From NCBI RefSeq assembly GCF_000178855.1, contig NZ_ADVG01000004.1:1984001-2048000 (forward strand): 64,000 bases of DNA, read 5' to 3'. The position numbers and the translations under genes are program-made. Every line of letters begins with the position of its first letter. The first letter of the stretch is position 1. Of the stretch, positions 16,370 to 25,172 are shown piece by piece. Source of the DNA: Ktedonobacter racemifer DSM 44963 (lineage in GTDB: Bacteria > Chloroflexota > Ktedonobacteria > Ktedonobacterales > Ktedonobacteraceae). The notes under the pieces are model-generated. The model saw nothing but the letters and a program-made list of their open reading frames with translations, did not search any database and had not been told where the DNA came from.

Positions 16370-17917
16370 CTACTGAGACACTGAGACTTCTTCCTCCTGC
16401 GCAAAGGCTTGCAGACCTTCAAAAGAGCGGGAAAAGTCGGGGATGATCTCATCGAGGATCGCCTCGAAGCGTTGAGGATAGCCCTGGAGAAGCTCTGCCA
16501 GCAGTTGCCGTTCCGCTGAAGCTTCTTCCACAGCGAGTAAGGTGGCAAGCACGCGTGCATTGATCACTTCGCGTGGTGAGATGAGCAGTCCATTCATCAA
16601 GAAGTTTTTGAGCATGTGCGTTTGCCCCTGCATTCCTTTTTGTATCAATTCCCGATCATGCACCGGGCCATATTTGAGATACAGGTCGAGGTACAATTGA
16701 ATCAGCCTGACGCCTCGCAATGGCGAGGAACCCGTATAGGTCACTCCAGGCGCATTGAGATCAGAGACACTACTGAGCCACCAGGCCGGGGCGATGGCCT
16801 CCTGCATGCGCTGGAGCACGTGTCGTTCAAAGCCGGGTTGAGGATAGCTCTGCTGCTCGTGTAAACAACGCGCCAGGGTCTCCGCCTCAATCGCGGCCAC
16901 GCTCATGCCTTGTCCATAGATGGGGTCAAAATTGCAGAAGGCGTCTCCCATGACCAGGAGGCCATTGGGCCAATCCTCCATCTGCTCAAAGTGATGGCGC
17001 ACACACACCGGGATGCGGTAGCCGCGCGGATCGTCCAGTGGCTGAGCGTCTTGCAACAGCGAGGGGAGGTATGACCCGATGGCGACGGTAAGTCGTTGCT
17101 CAAACGCCGCGGCATCGGTAGGAGGGTAATGGCCTCCGATATTGCCGATGATCACGGCACAGGTGTGGTCCTCAAGGAGCGAGAACGCGACCCCATCGCT
17201 CTGAGAGAACGGTTTGAGCGCGTTACTCCACTCGTGATGCGCGTCTGCCGGGAACTGGTAATAGCGTGTGCTATAGCCAATGGCGGAATGCACCTGCTCA
17301 TCCTCAGGCAGATGAAAGCCCAGTTCCTGGAGCCAGTGGGTGAGTTTGGAGGAACGTCCACTGGCGTCAACGATCAGATCCGCTGCTATGGTTGTCCGCT
17401 CGGCGAGTTGTCCATGCTCACGCACGCAGATCCCCGCGATGCGTTTGCGGTCAGATGACGCGACGAGGCCAATCACGTCCTGATGGGACAGAAAACGCAC
17501 GCCTGCAAGCGCCTGCACCCGCTGACGTATTTCCCACTCAAGCAGGGCCCGGCTACACGATGCATCCTTGCCCGTCGCGTTGGGAGCGCTGAGGGCCGTG
17601 CGTCCATCCTTGGCAATCAGAAGACTTTTGGTATGCTCCAGCGAGAATGCTCCGTGCTCAAGCAAGCCATCGAGAAAACCTGGAAACAGGCGTTCCAGGA
17701 TCATCTTGCCACGTGGCAACACCCGATGGAGATGATGGGACTGCGGTGTGCCTGCACGTGGTTGGGGCGCTACGGGCAACGCGTCTCGTTCTACCACCAG
17801 CACCTGCTCATAATACTCCGCAAGAACTCGTGTCGCCAGCAGGCCAGCAATGCCTGCACCAATCACCACTGCCTGCCGTGGCTTTTCTTGCGTTCCTGTT
17901 GTTGTTCCATCCTGCAT
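16370..17917 (-). CDS. FAD-dependent monooxygenase
   Basis: 515 residues of the PheA/TetX flavoprotein class. FAD-binding GxGxxG is at 20-25 (VVIGAGIAGLLATRVLAEYY), followed by VVERDAL. The middle DG-like motif reads IVDASGRSSKLTHWL, and the second FAD motif is GDAFCNFDPIYGQGMSVAA, where GDA binds the ribityl-phosphate. Histidine-rich QSHHLHRVLPRGK near residue 60 is common in uncharacterised 2-polyprenyl-6-methoxyphenol hydroxylase-like proteins. Substrate unknown. It begins 51 bases after a LUD-domain gene in the same direction. Confidence 0.85.
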   Translation of the reverse strand: MQDGTTTGTQEKPRQAVVIGAGIAGLLATRVLAEYYEQVLVVERDALPVAPQPRAGTPQSHHLHRVLPRGKMILERLFPGFLDGLLEHGAFSLEHTKSLLIAKDGRTALSAPNATGKDASCSRALLEWEIRQRVQALAGVRFLSHQDVIGLVASSDRKRIAGICVREHGQLAERTTIAADLIVDASGRSSKLTHWLQELGFHLPEDEQVHSAIGYSTRYYQFPADAHHEWSNALKPFSQSDGVAFSLLEDHTCAVIIGNIGGHYPPTDAAAFEQRLTVAIGSYLPSLLQDAQPLDDPRGYRIPVCVRHHFEQMEDWPNGLLVMGDAFCNFDPIYGQGMSVAAIEAETLARCLHEQQSYPQPGFERHVLQRMQEAIAPAWWLSSVSDLNAPGVTYTGSSPLRGVRLIQLYLDLYLKYGPVHDRELIQKGMQGQTHMLKNFLMNGLLISPREVINARVLATLLAVEEASAERQLLAELLQGYPQRFEAILDEIIPDFSRSFEGLQAFAQEEEVSVSQ

Positions 17918-17968
17918 ATCTATAGCACCTTTCTTATTCTTCTACTTCTTTTTCTGCGACCAGATCTC

Positions 17969-18598
17969 CTAGAAGCCAAGCTGCTGCTTGACCAGGACCA
18001 TCGTAATACGATCGGGCTCGTGCTCCGCATTGACGATCAGCAGTTTATTGATGGCGCTGGCCTGGCCGTATACTTGCTGAGCACGTTCATTTTCTAAGGG
18101 AAGGCTATATTCGCGGATGCGGCGAAGTCCATCTTCCAGCGTGCGCACGAGCTTTTGCGTGCCAACCACCCAGATCACCTTGCTCGCGCCAAAGACGGCG
18201 GCACCTAACTGGCTGCCAGCTGCTGATGCAATGAGCACCTCGCCCTGTTCGGTGATCGCGTGGATGCTGCCCACCAGGACATCGGGGGCAGCTACCAGTT
18301 TGCGCATCTCGTGGCGCTGCGTCGCGTAATCAAGCGTAGATAACTGGGCGCGCACCGATTGAAAGTGGTTTGCGTGTTCGATCTGCTCTGCCAGGCCAAT
18401 CAACTCCAGGGTACGCGAGGGCGCATCGTAGACCCCCGCTCCATCGGGGATCAGGTCAAGCACATACGTTCTTGCTTCTTCGCTGGTATCAAAGACGACC
18501 ACTCGTATGCCGTGCGCTTGCAGTGCCTGGACGGTCTTCTCGATCTGCTGCTCTGATGCCAGTTGCGTGAATTCGGAATGTGATAGATTGGTAGTCAT
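17969..18598 (-). CDS. LUD domain protein (lactate utilisation family)
   Basis: 209 residues from the ATG at 18598; an upstream in-frame extension to 18754 runs through an imperfect palindrome and is rejected. The fold is that of LutC/YkgG: IEKTVQALQAHGIRVVVFDT, EEARTYVLDLIPDGAGVYDA, SRTLELIGL, then GSIHAITEQGEVLIASAAGS and VIWVVGTQKLVRTLEDGLRR. LUD proteins in LutABC take part in L-lactate oxidation, but no lutA or lutB genes are near, so this is a stand-alone member of unknown role. It is upstream of the FAD monooxygenase, probably in one transcript. Confidence 0.82.
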   Translation of the reverse strand: MTTNLSHSEFTQLASEQQIEKTVQALQAHGIRVVVFDTSEEARTYVLDLIPDGAGVYDAPSRTLELIGLAEQIEHANHFQSVRAQLSTLDYATQRHEMRKLVAAPDVLVGSIHAITEQGEVLIASAAGSQLGAAVFGASKVIWVVGTQKLVRTLEDGLRRIREYSLPLENERAQQVYGQASAINKLLIVNAEHEPDRITMVLVKQQLGF

Positions 18599-18633
18599 TG
18601 AGATTGTTTTCACTTTCTTGTCTTTTGTACATC

Positions 18634-18773
18634 TTGAGATGAACCTGATGGAAGGTTGCTGATGACTCTGTTGATGAGCTATCCCCTCTCTCCTCATATA
18701 GTCGATCCTCTCGTTGCTGAGAGAAGCGTTCATCAACAGAAGAAAGGTCCACATGTGACCAGATTCATCTCAA
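18634..18773. repeat. Nested imperfect palindrome of about 140 bp
   Basis: Outer arms TTGAGATGAA (18634-18643) and TTCATCTCAA (18764-18773) and inner arms CTGTTGATGA (18668-18677) and TCATCAACAG (18730-18739) are each perfect 10-mers. They are separated by exactly 24 bases on both sides, so they belong to one large foldback. It lies upstream of the LUD gene. It may be a miniature transposable element relic. Confidence 0.5.
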
Positions 18774-18792
18774 AATTTATATTCAATAATGG

Positions 18793-19239
18793 CTATGGCT
18801 TGAGGTCGAGCACCGCGCGGCCTGTCTTCAAATCGACAGGCACCGAAGCCTGCATGTGCGCGATCAGCCACTTGCCGTTGATCTTCTGAAAGCACGCGGT
18901 CCAACGCAACCAGTTACCGATCTTCTGCCCATTGTCCATGGTTGCGCTCAGCCGGTTGAAGCTGTGGGCGAATGCCACGTCATCGCCCACCGTGATGGAC
19001 AGGTCAACAATTTCATAGTCGATCGGACCCGGGAACGACGAGAGCGCCTCTCCCCAATGTTTCCTGTATGCATCTGCTCCCACGTATTGCAGCGGAGGCA
19101 CGATGTCGAACGACACGAGTTCGGGCGCGTACATGGACATCACCCCATCGAGGTTCTTCGCACGAAGCGCCTCGACCCCACCCTCGATGACCCTTTTGAT
19201 TTCGGCTTCATCGTTTTTCTTGTTGTCTTCAACTGTCAT
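18793..19239 (-). CDS. NTF2-like/SnoaL-type protein, copy 1
   Basis: 148 residues of the ketosteroid isomerase-like (DUF4440) fold: KRVIEGGVEALRAKNLDGVM, MYAPELVSFDIVPPLQYVGA, ITVGDDVAFAHSFNRLSATM, NWLRWTACFQKINGKWLIAH. Function unknown; such small cone-shaped proteins bind or convert small hydrophobic molecules. A second 148-residue protein at 25173-25619 is closely similar over its whole length, with shared LRWTACF(Q/R)KING and VPVDL..G.AVLDLKP ends, and lies in the opposite orientation. AGGAGGAAAC precedes the ATG. Confidence 0.85.
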   Translation of the reverse strand: MTVEDNKKNDEAEIKRVIEGGVEALRAKNLDGVMSMYAPELVSFDIVPPLQYVGADAYRKHWGEALSSFPGPIDYEIVDLSITVGDDVAFAHSFNRLSATMDNGQKIGNWLRWTACFQKINGKWLIAHMQASVPVDLKTGRAVLDLKP

Positions 19240-19408
19240 AGTTTCCTCCTAAAAAGACGCCTATCCTATAAGGAAGTGCATCCTTTGATCAACAGAGTAA
19301 TTGGAAGCTGTTGGCTTCCTGCCAAAATTTACACCCTCCCTTGTGTTGAGAACCAGTACAGTGCGCAGAACGTGTGCTCCTGGCTTGCCAGCGGAAGGCG
19401 CACACCCT

Positions 19409-19639
19409 TCAAGAGCGTTGTGCTACCTCCTCGCCACCCTCCGACTGGCTCGTTTCAAGTGAGAGTAGTACCAGACCCAGCCGGATGAGCTGTAAGAGCA
19501 CTCCATAGAGCGCGGCCTGATCCGGCAGCGTCCCCACAAGCAGCGTGGTGCCTGCCTCCTGCCGCTCGATGCGTAATCCTGCAAAGCGGTCTTGCCACCC
19601 AGAATCAAGGTGTCCCTGGATGTGAATGCGGTAGTGCAT
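19409..19639 (-). CDS. Small conserved hypothetical protein
   Basis: 76 residues: MHYRIHIQGHLDSGWQDRFA then LRIERQEAGTTLLVGTLPDQ and AALYGVLLQLIRLGLVLLS. The pattern of an HIQGHLD...W strand, a TTLLxGxLPDQAALYGVL segment and a final hydrophobic helix recurs in small proteins beside MalT/LuxR regulators in Chloroflexota, from general knowledge. Here the 1072-residue MalT-like gene starts upstream on the same strand, ending 144 bases before. AAAGGAGGAGACCG before the ATG is a strong ribosome site. Function unknown; it may be a partner of the regulator. Confidence 0.75.
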   Translation of the reverse strand: MHYRIHIQGHLDSGWQDRFAGLRIERQEAGTTLLVGTLPDQAALYGVLLQLIRLGLVLLSLETSQSEGGEEVAQRS

Positions 19640-19783
19640 CGGTCTCCTCCTTTAGTTGTGGTGGAGTGCTCTGATCATGAGGTAAGTATAGATGGGGCGT
19701 GTCCTCCAACACAGTCCTCAAAAGTGGAAGAAAAGGAGGAGTTTTGAAAAGCAGGAAGACACCCTGTTGGGGAGAAGGAGGCG

Positions 19784-22700
19784 CTAGAGCAGCGAGCGGG
19801 CACGTGCCAGGGCCACCGCCTGTGTGCGGTTGCCCGCTCCCAGCTTGCCGAACAGATTACTGACATGTTTCTTGACGGTGTCCAGGGAAATCACCAGAGC
19901 CTGAGCGATGTCCTGATTGGAGGCTCCGGCTGCCAACAAGCTCAGGACTTCCTGTTCGCGTCGGGTTAATGAAATCCCTGGCGCGGAGGAGATGACCGAT
20001 GGCTGCCGAGCCGAGGAAAGCGCAGGCTCGGATGTGGTTGCCCCCTCTGGCGATCTGCTCGCGCCCGACTGCTCCTGCTCGAAGGCAGCTAGCAGCTTTG
20101 TGATGGAGGCCGTGGTAGAGACTGCCCACTCGTGTTGCTGGGAATGTGGGATGAACAGCGCCTGGAGCGCCTCCTTCATCGGTTCGCCTTCATCCAGGTA
20201 CACGCGCAGGTAGCCCTCTGGCTCCGTGAGAGCAAAGAGGCGCTCCGCGATCACGCGTACCTGCTCGTGCTGGCCTGCCTGGTGCAGCGCTACCAGCAAC
20301 TGAGCCAGATACGTCATGGTGATCCTGACATTGGCCGGTCGATCCAGGTGTTCGCTCCAGCGTTCCAGCAAGTTCAATGCCTCCCGAAAGCGCCGCTGGG
20401 CGAAATACACGCGGATCACGATCGGGAAGGCATCATACAGGCTCCTGTCCCATGACCCCTCTGGAAAAAGGACACCACTCACCCAGTCGGACGCCTCCTT
20501 GAGCTGTCCTTGCGCCAGCCACCACTGCACTCGCACGATGGGTAACCAGCCAGAGAAGACCGCCGAGCGCTCGTGTTGCATCCACCGCTCCAGCTCGTGC
20601 AGCGCGAGCTCAGCATCCGACCACGCACCTCTCGCTAGCGCAACTCCTACGAACTCGATGTATCCTTCTGCGAGCACATCCAGATGCTGCCAGGTACTGG
20701 CGTCATGCACGACCGTGTCCAGCAAGCTGCGTGCTTCCTCCAGGCGGTTCCACTGATAGTACACCCGTGCCAGCACAACTTCAAAGTAGCCTTTGAGCAG
20801 GACATAGCCTGCTGTTTGCCCGATCAGATCAAGAGCCGCCAGGCTCTCCTCATACGCCAGGTGCAGTTGTCCCGCCTCCAGCGCCGCCATTGCCAGCCAT
20901 TGCCCGACCTTGTAGGTGGCATGGCGGCTTTCCGACCGGCTCGCCCGCTCATAGGCTGCCAGCAGCCGCGGCACCAGGTTCGCTCCCTCTTTCCGGACTG
21001 TGTAGTGAAGCAGGAAGCTACAAGCGAGCGGCACGAGCTGCCAGATCGCCTCCTCCTCGCGCTCAAGCTCCTCCTCGATCTCCTGCTCCATGCTCTTCAT
21101 ACGCTCATCATCCCCATGGGCCACGGCTTCCCAAAAGACCAGGTGGATCTGGAGCAGGCGCAGACGCTGGGGCAGCAGAATGTCCTTGCCGGGCTGGGCT
21201 TCTCGACCTTCGGTGTGAGAGAGGGCGCCTGCTCTTGTGGCCGAGATCTCCTGATCAATCTCGCCACCAGGCAGCCGCAGGAGCGTTTGCACCCGTGTCA
21301 TGAGCTGCCGGGCCTCCTGAGAGCTTCTGGTGCGCCGGTCCTGGGTGGTCTGAGTCACCGTGGAGAGCAGGTAGAGCGCTGTCGTGAGCAAAAGGTGTGC
21401 GTGCTCGCGCACCGTCTGCTCTGGCAGTATCAGTGCCCAACGGGCCATCGTCGCTATCTCTCCACGCAGCCAGAACTCTTCGACCGTCTGCTCCAAGAGA
21501 TTGGCTGCCATAGAGTAGTCAGCAGCTTGGAGGGCATGGCTTATCGCCTCGTGAACGTCGCCCTCTGCCTCATAAAAGGCGGCGGCCCGGCGGTGCAAAA
21601 GCGGCGCCCTCTCTGGCTGGGTCGTGTGCAGAACGGCGAGCAGCGCTTCGCGGAAGAGCTCGTGCAGGCGATAGCTGTGTCGCTCCTCATCCAGCGGCAC
21701 GACAAAGAGGTTGGCTCGCTCCAGGAAGACGAGCATCTGTTGGCTGGCTGCCCTGGTGGGTGCAGCGGTCACGGCCTGGCACGCGGCGGCGTCCAGGCGC
21801 GAGAGGAGAGCGCTCTTGAGCAGAAAGTCGCGCACGCTCTCAGGCAAACGGACCAGGATCTCCTCTTGGACGTAGTCCAAGAGATACCGCTGGCTGCCGG
21901 TCAACGCCTCAAGATAGGCCGTGCGATCTGCGCGTTTCTGTAGGGTAAGCGCGGCCAGGTGCAAGCCAGCGATCCAGCCCTCGGTCCGGCTCACCAGCCT
22001 ACGCACCTCGTCGGCTTCGAGCGCAGGGGAGAGCAGCTGGCCCAGATACTGGCTCGCCTCCCCCTCTGCAAAGCGCAGTTCGTCTGCACGGATCTCGGTC
22101 AGGTGTCCGCGCACCCGCAGGCGTGCCAGGGGCAGATCCGGGTCCACGCGGCTGGAGAGGATCAGATGGACGTGAGCAGGCAGATGCTCCAGGAAGAAGC
22201 TCATGCCCTCGTGAATGGCGGGCTCTTGGATCACCTGATAATCGTCCACAATCACTACGATGGGGGCAGCATGCCCCTCACAGTTTTCCAGTTCCTGGAG
22301 CAACGCCGTGAGCATGGTGGAAAGCGGCGGCGGCTGGGGTGATTGCAGCAGCGCCATCGGGCTTGCTCCAAAGCTCGGGGTGAAGCTGGGGCAACGGCGC
22401 AAGGCGGCGATGAGCGCGACCCAGAAGCGCGTCGGCGTCGTGTCCAGGTCATCCAGCGAGAGCCAGGCGATCTGGATCTTTCGCCGACTGGCCCAGGCGG
22501 CCAGCAACGTCGTTTTGCCAAAGCCTGCCGGGGCGCAGACGAGCGCGAGCCTGGTGGCAATCGCTTCATCGAGCGCGGCAAGCAAGCGCTCGCGCTCCAC
22601 CAGCGCATCCGGCAAGCGCGGTGGGGAGAGCTTGCTGGAAAGGAGCGCTATTCCCTGGGAAGTCGAGCGGGCAGGCTTCTGTTCGGGCAAGAGCATCCTG

Positions 22701-23002
22701 GAGGTCTCCTCTAAGCGAGCCAGCGAGAGGGTCTGCGTCCGTCCCAGATAGCGCTTGCGGGTGCGGCGATGGTGCGTGCGATAGGCATACCAATAGCCGC
22801 TTCCACGGGAGCGGGCTTCTTTGAGGACCGAGATACTTCCCGCTTGCCCCTCAAAGGCAAAAGCGGCGTGTTCGTCCAACCAGCGAGCAAATGCTGACTG
22901 GTCTTCTGGAAGGAAATCTTGCTCGGGTTGGCCGTGGCTATAGAGGGTGTAGTGCTTGTGCTCGTGTGACCAGATGAGCGCATGGACTAATGGTTTAGGC
23001 AT
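19784..23002 (-). CDS. MalT-like LuxR family ATP-dependent transcriptional regulator
   Basis: 1072 residues from the ATG at 23002, which follows AAGGGAAGGAAACG; an ORF extension to 23164 is not needed. A family-specific N-terminal part of about 115 residues (HALIWSHEHKHYTLYSHGQP) comes first. The STAND-type NTPase then shows Walker A CAPAGFGKTT near 157-165, IAWLSLDDLDTTPTRFW and Walker B PIVVIVDDY. A long helical TPR-like sensor region covers about 450-950. A C-terminal LuxR helix-turn-helix (LTRREQEVLSLLAAGASNQD) ends the protein. In MalT, ATP and a sugar ligand trigger assembly on DNA; the ligand and target here are unknown. Confidence 0.92.
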   Translation of the reverse strand: MPKPLVHALIWSHEHKHYTLYSHGQPEQDFLPEDQSAFARWLDEHAAFAFEGQAGSISVLKEARSRGSGYWYAYRTHHRRTRKRYLGRTQTLSLARLEETSRMLLPEQKPARSTSQGIALLSSKLSPPRLPDALVERERLLAALDEAIATRLALVCAPAGFGKTTLLAAWASRRKIQIAWLSLDDLDTTPTRFWVALIAALRRCPSFTPSFGASPMALLQSPQPPPLSTMLTALLQELENCEGHAAPIVVIVDDYQVIQEPAIHEGMSFFLEHLPAHVHLILSSRVDPDLPLARLRVRGHLTEIRADELRFAEGEASQYLGQLLSPALEADEVRRLVSRTEGWIAGLHLAALTLQKRADRTAYLEALTGSQRYLLDYVQEEILVRLPESVRDFLLKSALLSRLDAAACQAVTAAPTRAASQQMLVFLERANLFVVPLDEERHSYRLHELFREALLAVLHTTQPERAPLLHRRAAAFYEAEGDVHEAISHALQAADYSMAANLLEQTVEEFWLRGEIATMARWALILPEQTVREHAHLLLTTALYLLSTVTQTTQDRRTRSSQEARQLMTRVQTLLRLPGGEIDQEISATRAGALSHTEGREAQPGKDILLPQRLRLLQIHLVFWEAVAHGDDERMKSMEQEIEEELEREEEAIWQLVPLACSFLLHYTVRKEGANLVPRLLAAYERASRSESRHATYKVGQWLAMAALEAGQLHLAYEESLAALDLIGQTAGYVLLKGYFEVVLARVYYQWNRLEEARSLLDTVVHDASTWQHLDVLAEGYIEFVGVALARGAWSDAELALHELERWMQHERSAVFSGWLPIVRVQWWLAQGQLKEASDWVSGVLFPEGSWDRSLYDAFPIVIRVYFAQRRFREALNLLERWSEHLDRPANVRITMTYLAQLLVALHQAGQHEQVRVIAERLFALTEPEGYLRVYLDEGEPMKEALQALFIPHSQQHEWAVSTTASITKLLAAFEQEQSGASRSPEGATTSEPALSSARQPSVISSAPGISLTRREQEVLSLLAAGASNQDIAQALVISLDTVKKHVSNLFGKLGAGNRTQAVALARARSLL

Positions 23003-24224
23003 CGTTTCCTTCCCTTGCTGTTGGGTATTCCACCCCCAATCCCCAACACGCAGAAGTATACCACACCCAAAGGTCGAACCGCGAACCAGCATGTCAGTCT
23101 GGGCATGGAACGCTCCATCGCTGTGAGGCCGCTGAGATGTCCCGGAGAACAGGTGCCTTCGCAAGTCGTGTGGTCACCGCGCGCAGGTGGCAGCAATCCG
23201 TCCCCTGGAACCGTGTGCGCCCCGGGCATTTCCACGGGCGTCCCACGAGCAGAGGATCATGCAGGCTCGGGCTGGTCTCTCGTTCTCTCTCCTGGAGAGT
23301 TTCCCTCTCTCAAAATCGGCCGTTAAATGCGTCCCGAAATCGTCCCAGCCTGTTGAAAAAGTCCGGGGTTCCCCGTTCAGTCAAAGAGCAGAGGGCGTAT
23401 CCCTCTTGCTCTTTGTCCCTCATCCGTTCCTTTGCGGAAGGGTCCAGTTGACGGAGCGATACCCCAACAGGCCAGTTTGAAAGAGGTTCTTTCTATGGAT
23501 GCAGCTGTTTTATATGCGTATGTGTAAATTTGGGAAATAAACTGGTGGAATCTTACCAATTATGCTGGTGACTTTTTGTTCACTCTCTTTTCTATGTGCC
23601 TCTGGAATAGCTCCACAGGCTAAAAAGTAGAAATGCTTTCAACAGAGTAATTGCAAAGAATCACCAACTTATTTCCCAAAGAAACCATGCGTCGCAGCCG
23701 CACCACCCGGCATGGAACTGAGGATGAGACGACAAAAAGCTCTTGCTATCCAGGAGTTCCAGACGAATTTACACATGGTGTCCACCTGAAACGAAAAATT
23801 ATGCGAGAAAAAACAGTCATACGGTGTCGTTTGTTAAAAAACGAATGCCAAACACAACATGGAAAAGTTATGCGAGAAACAGAAACAGTGCCTTTCATCA
23901 ATGATGCCGCTTCTTAGGCCGCTTGAAGAAATCTTCTAGAAAAATTTTCTGGAGAAAAGCGAAAAGTATCCTGAGAAACATCAGGAGAAGAGGAGGGGTT
24001 GATAGGTTTGGATTTGATCCATAGAGTTTTTCCGCAAGCGCTCCTTAAGATAGTCGATTTTCTCTTTTATCATACGTTAGCGCAAGCGTTTTCCGCAATT
24101 TTTGCCGTGACGAAAAAAGACGCCGCTCTGTTGTCACGTTTTTGTGGGCTCACTTGTCTCCATTCCAGAAGTGCTTAAAAAGCAATTACGCAAAAACGAA
24201 AGAAACAATAAAGAGGAGCAAAAC
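23003..24224. other. 1.2 kb stretch without a recognisable gene
   Basis: Several open frames of 60-104 codons are present but none resembles a known protein or has a good ribosome site. The stretch lies between the MalT-like gene and the epimerase gene, transcribed away from each other, so promoters for both must be here. It holds a hairpin at 23383-23414, and the 15-mer TCAACAGAGTAATTG at 23639-23653, which is also found at 19289-19303. The right half is AT-rich. It may be old insertion-sequence debris. Confidence 0.5.
23383..23414. repeat. Hairpin, 13 bp with one bulged T
   Basis: Left arm AAAGAGCAGAGGG (23383-23395), loop CGTAT, right arm CCCTCTTGCTCTTT (23401-23414). Its A-rich and T-rich flanks resemble a two-way terminator, but no gene ends nearby, so it could be an insertion-sequence end. 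Confidence 0.5.
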
Positions 24225-25163
24225 ATGAATATTTTTGTAACAGGTGCAACTGGTGTGTTAGGCAAAACCCTTGTCCCCAAATTAGTCGCCGCAGGGCATA
24301 CGGTTTCGGCGATGAGCCGCACACCTGAGAACGATGATCGCTTGCGACGTGCAGGGGCGCATCCGGTGCGGGTGGACCTCTTTGATGTCGAGGCACTCAA
24401 GCAGGTGTTGGCTGGTCACGAGGCCATCTACCACCTCGCGACGAAAATCCCCCCCGCGACGCAGATGGGGCGGCGTTCGGCCTGGCTGGAGAATGATCGC
24501 CTGCGCCGGGATGGGGCACGCAACCTCGTCGAAGCCGCGCTGGCCGTGGGCACGGTCCAGACAATCATCTATCCCAGCTTCAATTTTCTCTACCCAAGCA
24601 GCGGCAATACCTGGTTGGATGCCCAGGCAACTCCCGTCAAAACGGCAACCCTTTCCTCAACCGTCGAGGCTGAGGAGGCTGTGGCGCGCTTCGCAGAAAG
24701 CGATCCGACCAAGCAGCGCCGCGGGATCTCGCTGCGGCTGGGCTCATTTTACGGGCCGGAAGCGCCTTCAAGCTGGGAGATGTTGGACTACGCGCGCAAA
24801 GGGATTGGTGCTCTTCCCGGTGCACGTGCTGGCTATCTACCACAAATCTGGTTGCAGGATGCCATCAGTGCTCTGCTGCTTGCGCTGACCGAACCGGTGC
24901 CTTCCGGCGTCTATGACATTGTCGATGATGAGCCCGTGACGCGCGCACAGATGTTCACGCTCCTTGCTCACGCTGTCGGTCGCAAACGTCTGCTGGTCCT
25001 GCCGGATCTGCTGATGCGCCTGATGACGGGGGCCAAGTATGCCGATATCAGCCGCAGTCTGCGCATCTCCAATCGTTTGTTCAAAGCAGTCAGTAGCTGG
25101 CAACCCACCGTCCCCAATGCGCGAATAGGTTGGGATCTGATGGCACAGATGCAGAACAAGTAG
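24225..25163 (+). CDS. NAD-dependent epimerase/dehydratase
   Basis: 312 residues, extended SDR family. The NAD(P)-binding Rossmann fold opens with MNIFVTGATGVLGKTLVPKL and has SRTP in place of the usual adenine-pocket strand end. AIYHLATKIPPATQMG is the next strand. The catalytic Ser/Tyr region is unusual: IYPSFNFLYPSSG lies where the Tyr-x-x-x-Lys motif is expected, so the classic YxxxK is not visible and the protein may be a binding or atypical reductase member. The ATG at 24225 follows AGAGGAG and is preferred to 24144. It is 9 bases upstream of the second NTF2-like gene, so the two form an operon. Confidence 0.85.
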   Translation: MNIFVTGATGVLGKTLVPKLVAAGHTVSAMSRTPENDDRLRRAGAHPVRVDLFDVEALKQVLAGHEAIYHLATKIPPATQMGRRSAWLENDRLRRDGARNLVEAALAVGTVQTIIYPSFNFLYPSSGNTWLDAQATPVKTATLSSTVEAEEAVARFAESDPTKQRRGISLRLGSFYGPEAPSSWEMLDYARKGIGALPGARAGYLPQIWLQDAISALLLALTEPVPSGVYDIVDDEPVTRAQMFTLLAHAVGRKRLLVLPDLLMRLMTGAKYADISRSLRISNRLFKAVSSWQPTVPNARIGWDLMAQMQNK

Positions 25164-25172
25164 GAGGGAACA

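Noticed and set aside
15890..16560. Two minus-strand frames of about 111 codons in the gap between FAD enzymes
   Set aside because: They overlap both neighbours out of frame and have no ribosome site or family features.
20684..21943. 419-codon plus-strand frame inside the MalT-like gene
   Set aside because: Antisense of a GC-rich, well-supported regulator gene; no recognisable protein.
23651..23917. 88-codon plus-strand ORF
   Set aside because: No ribosome site, no recognisable family; kept only as part of the gene-free stretch.
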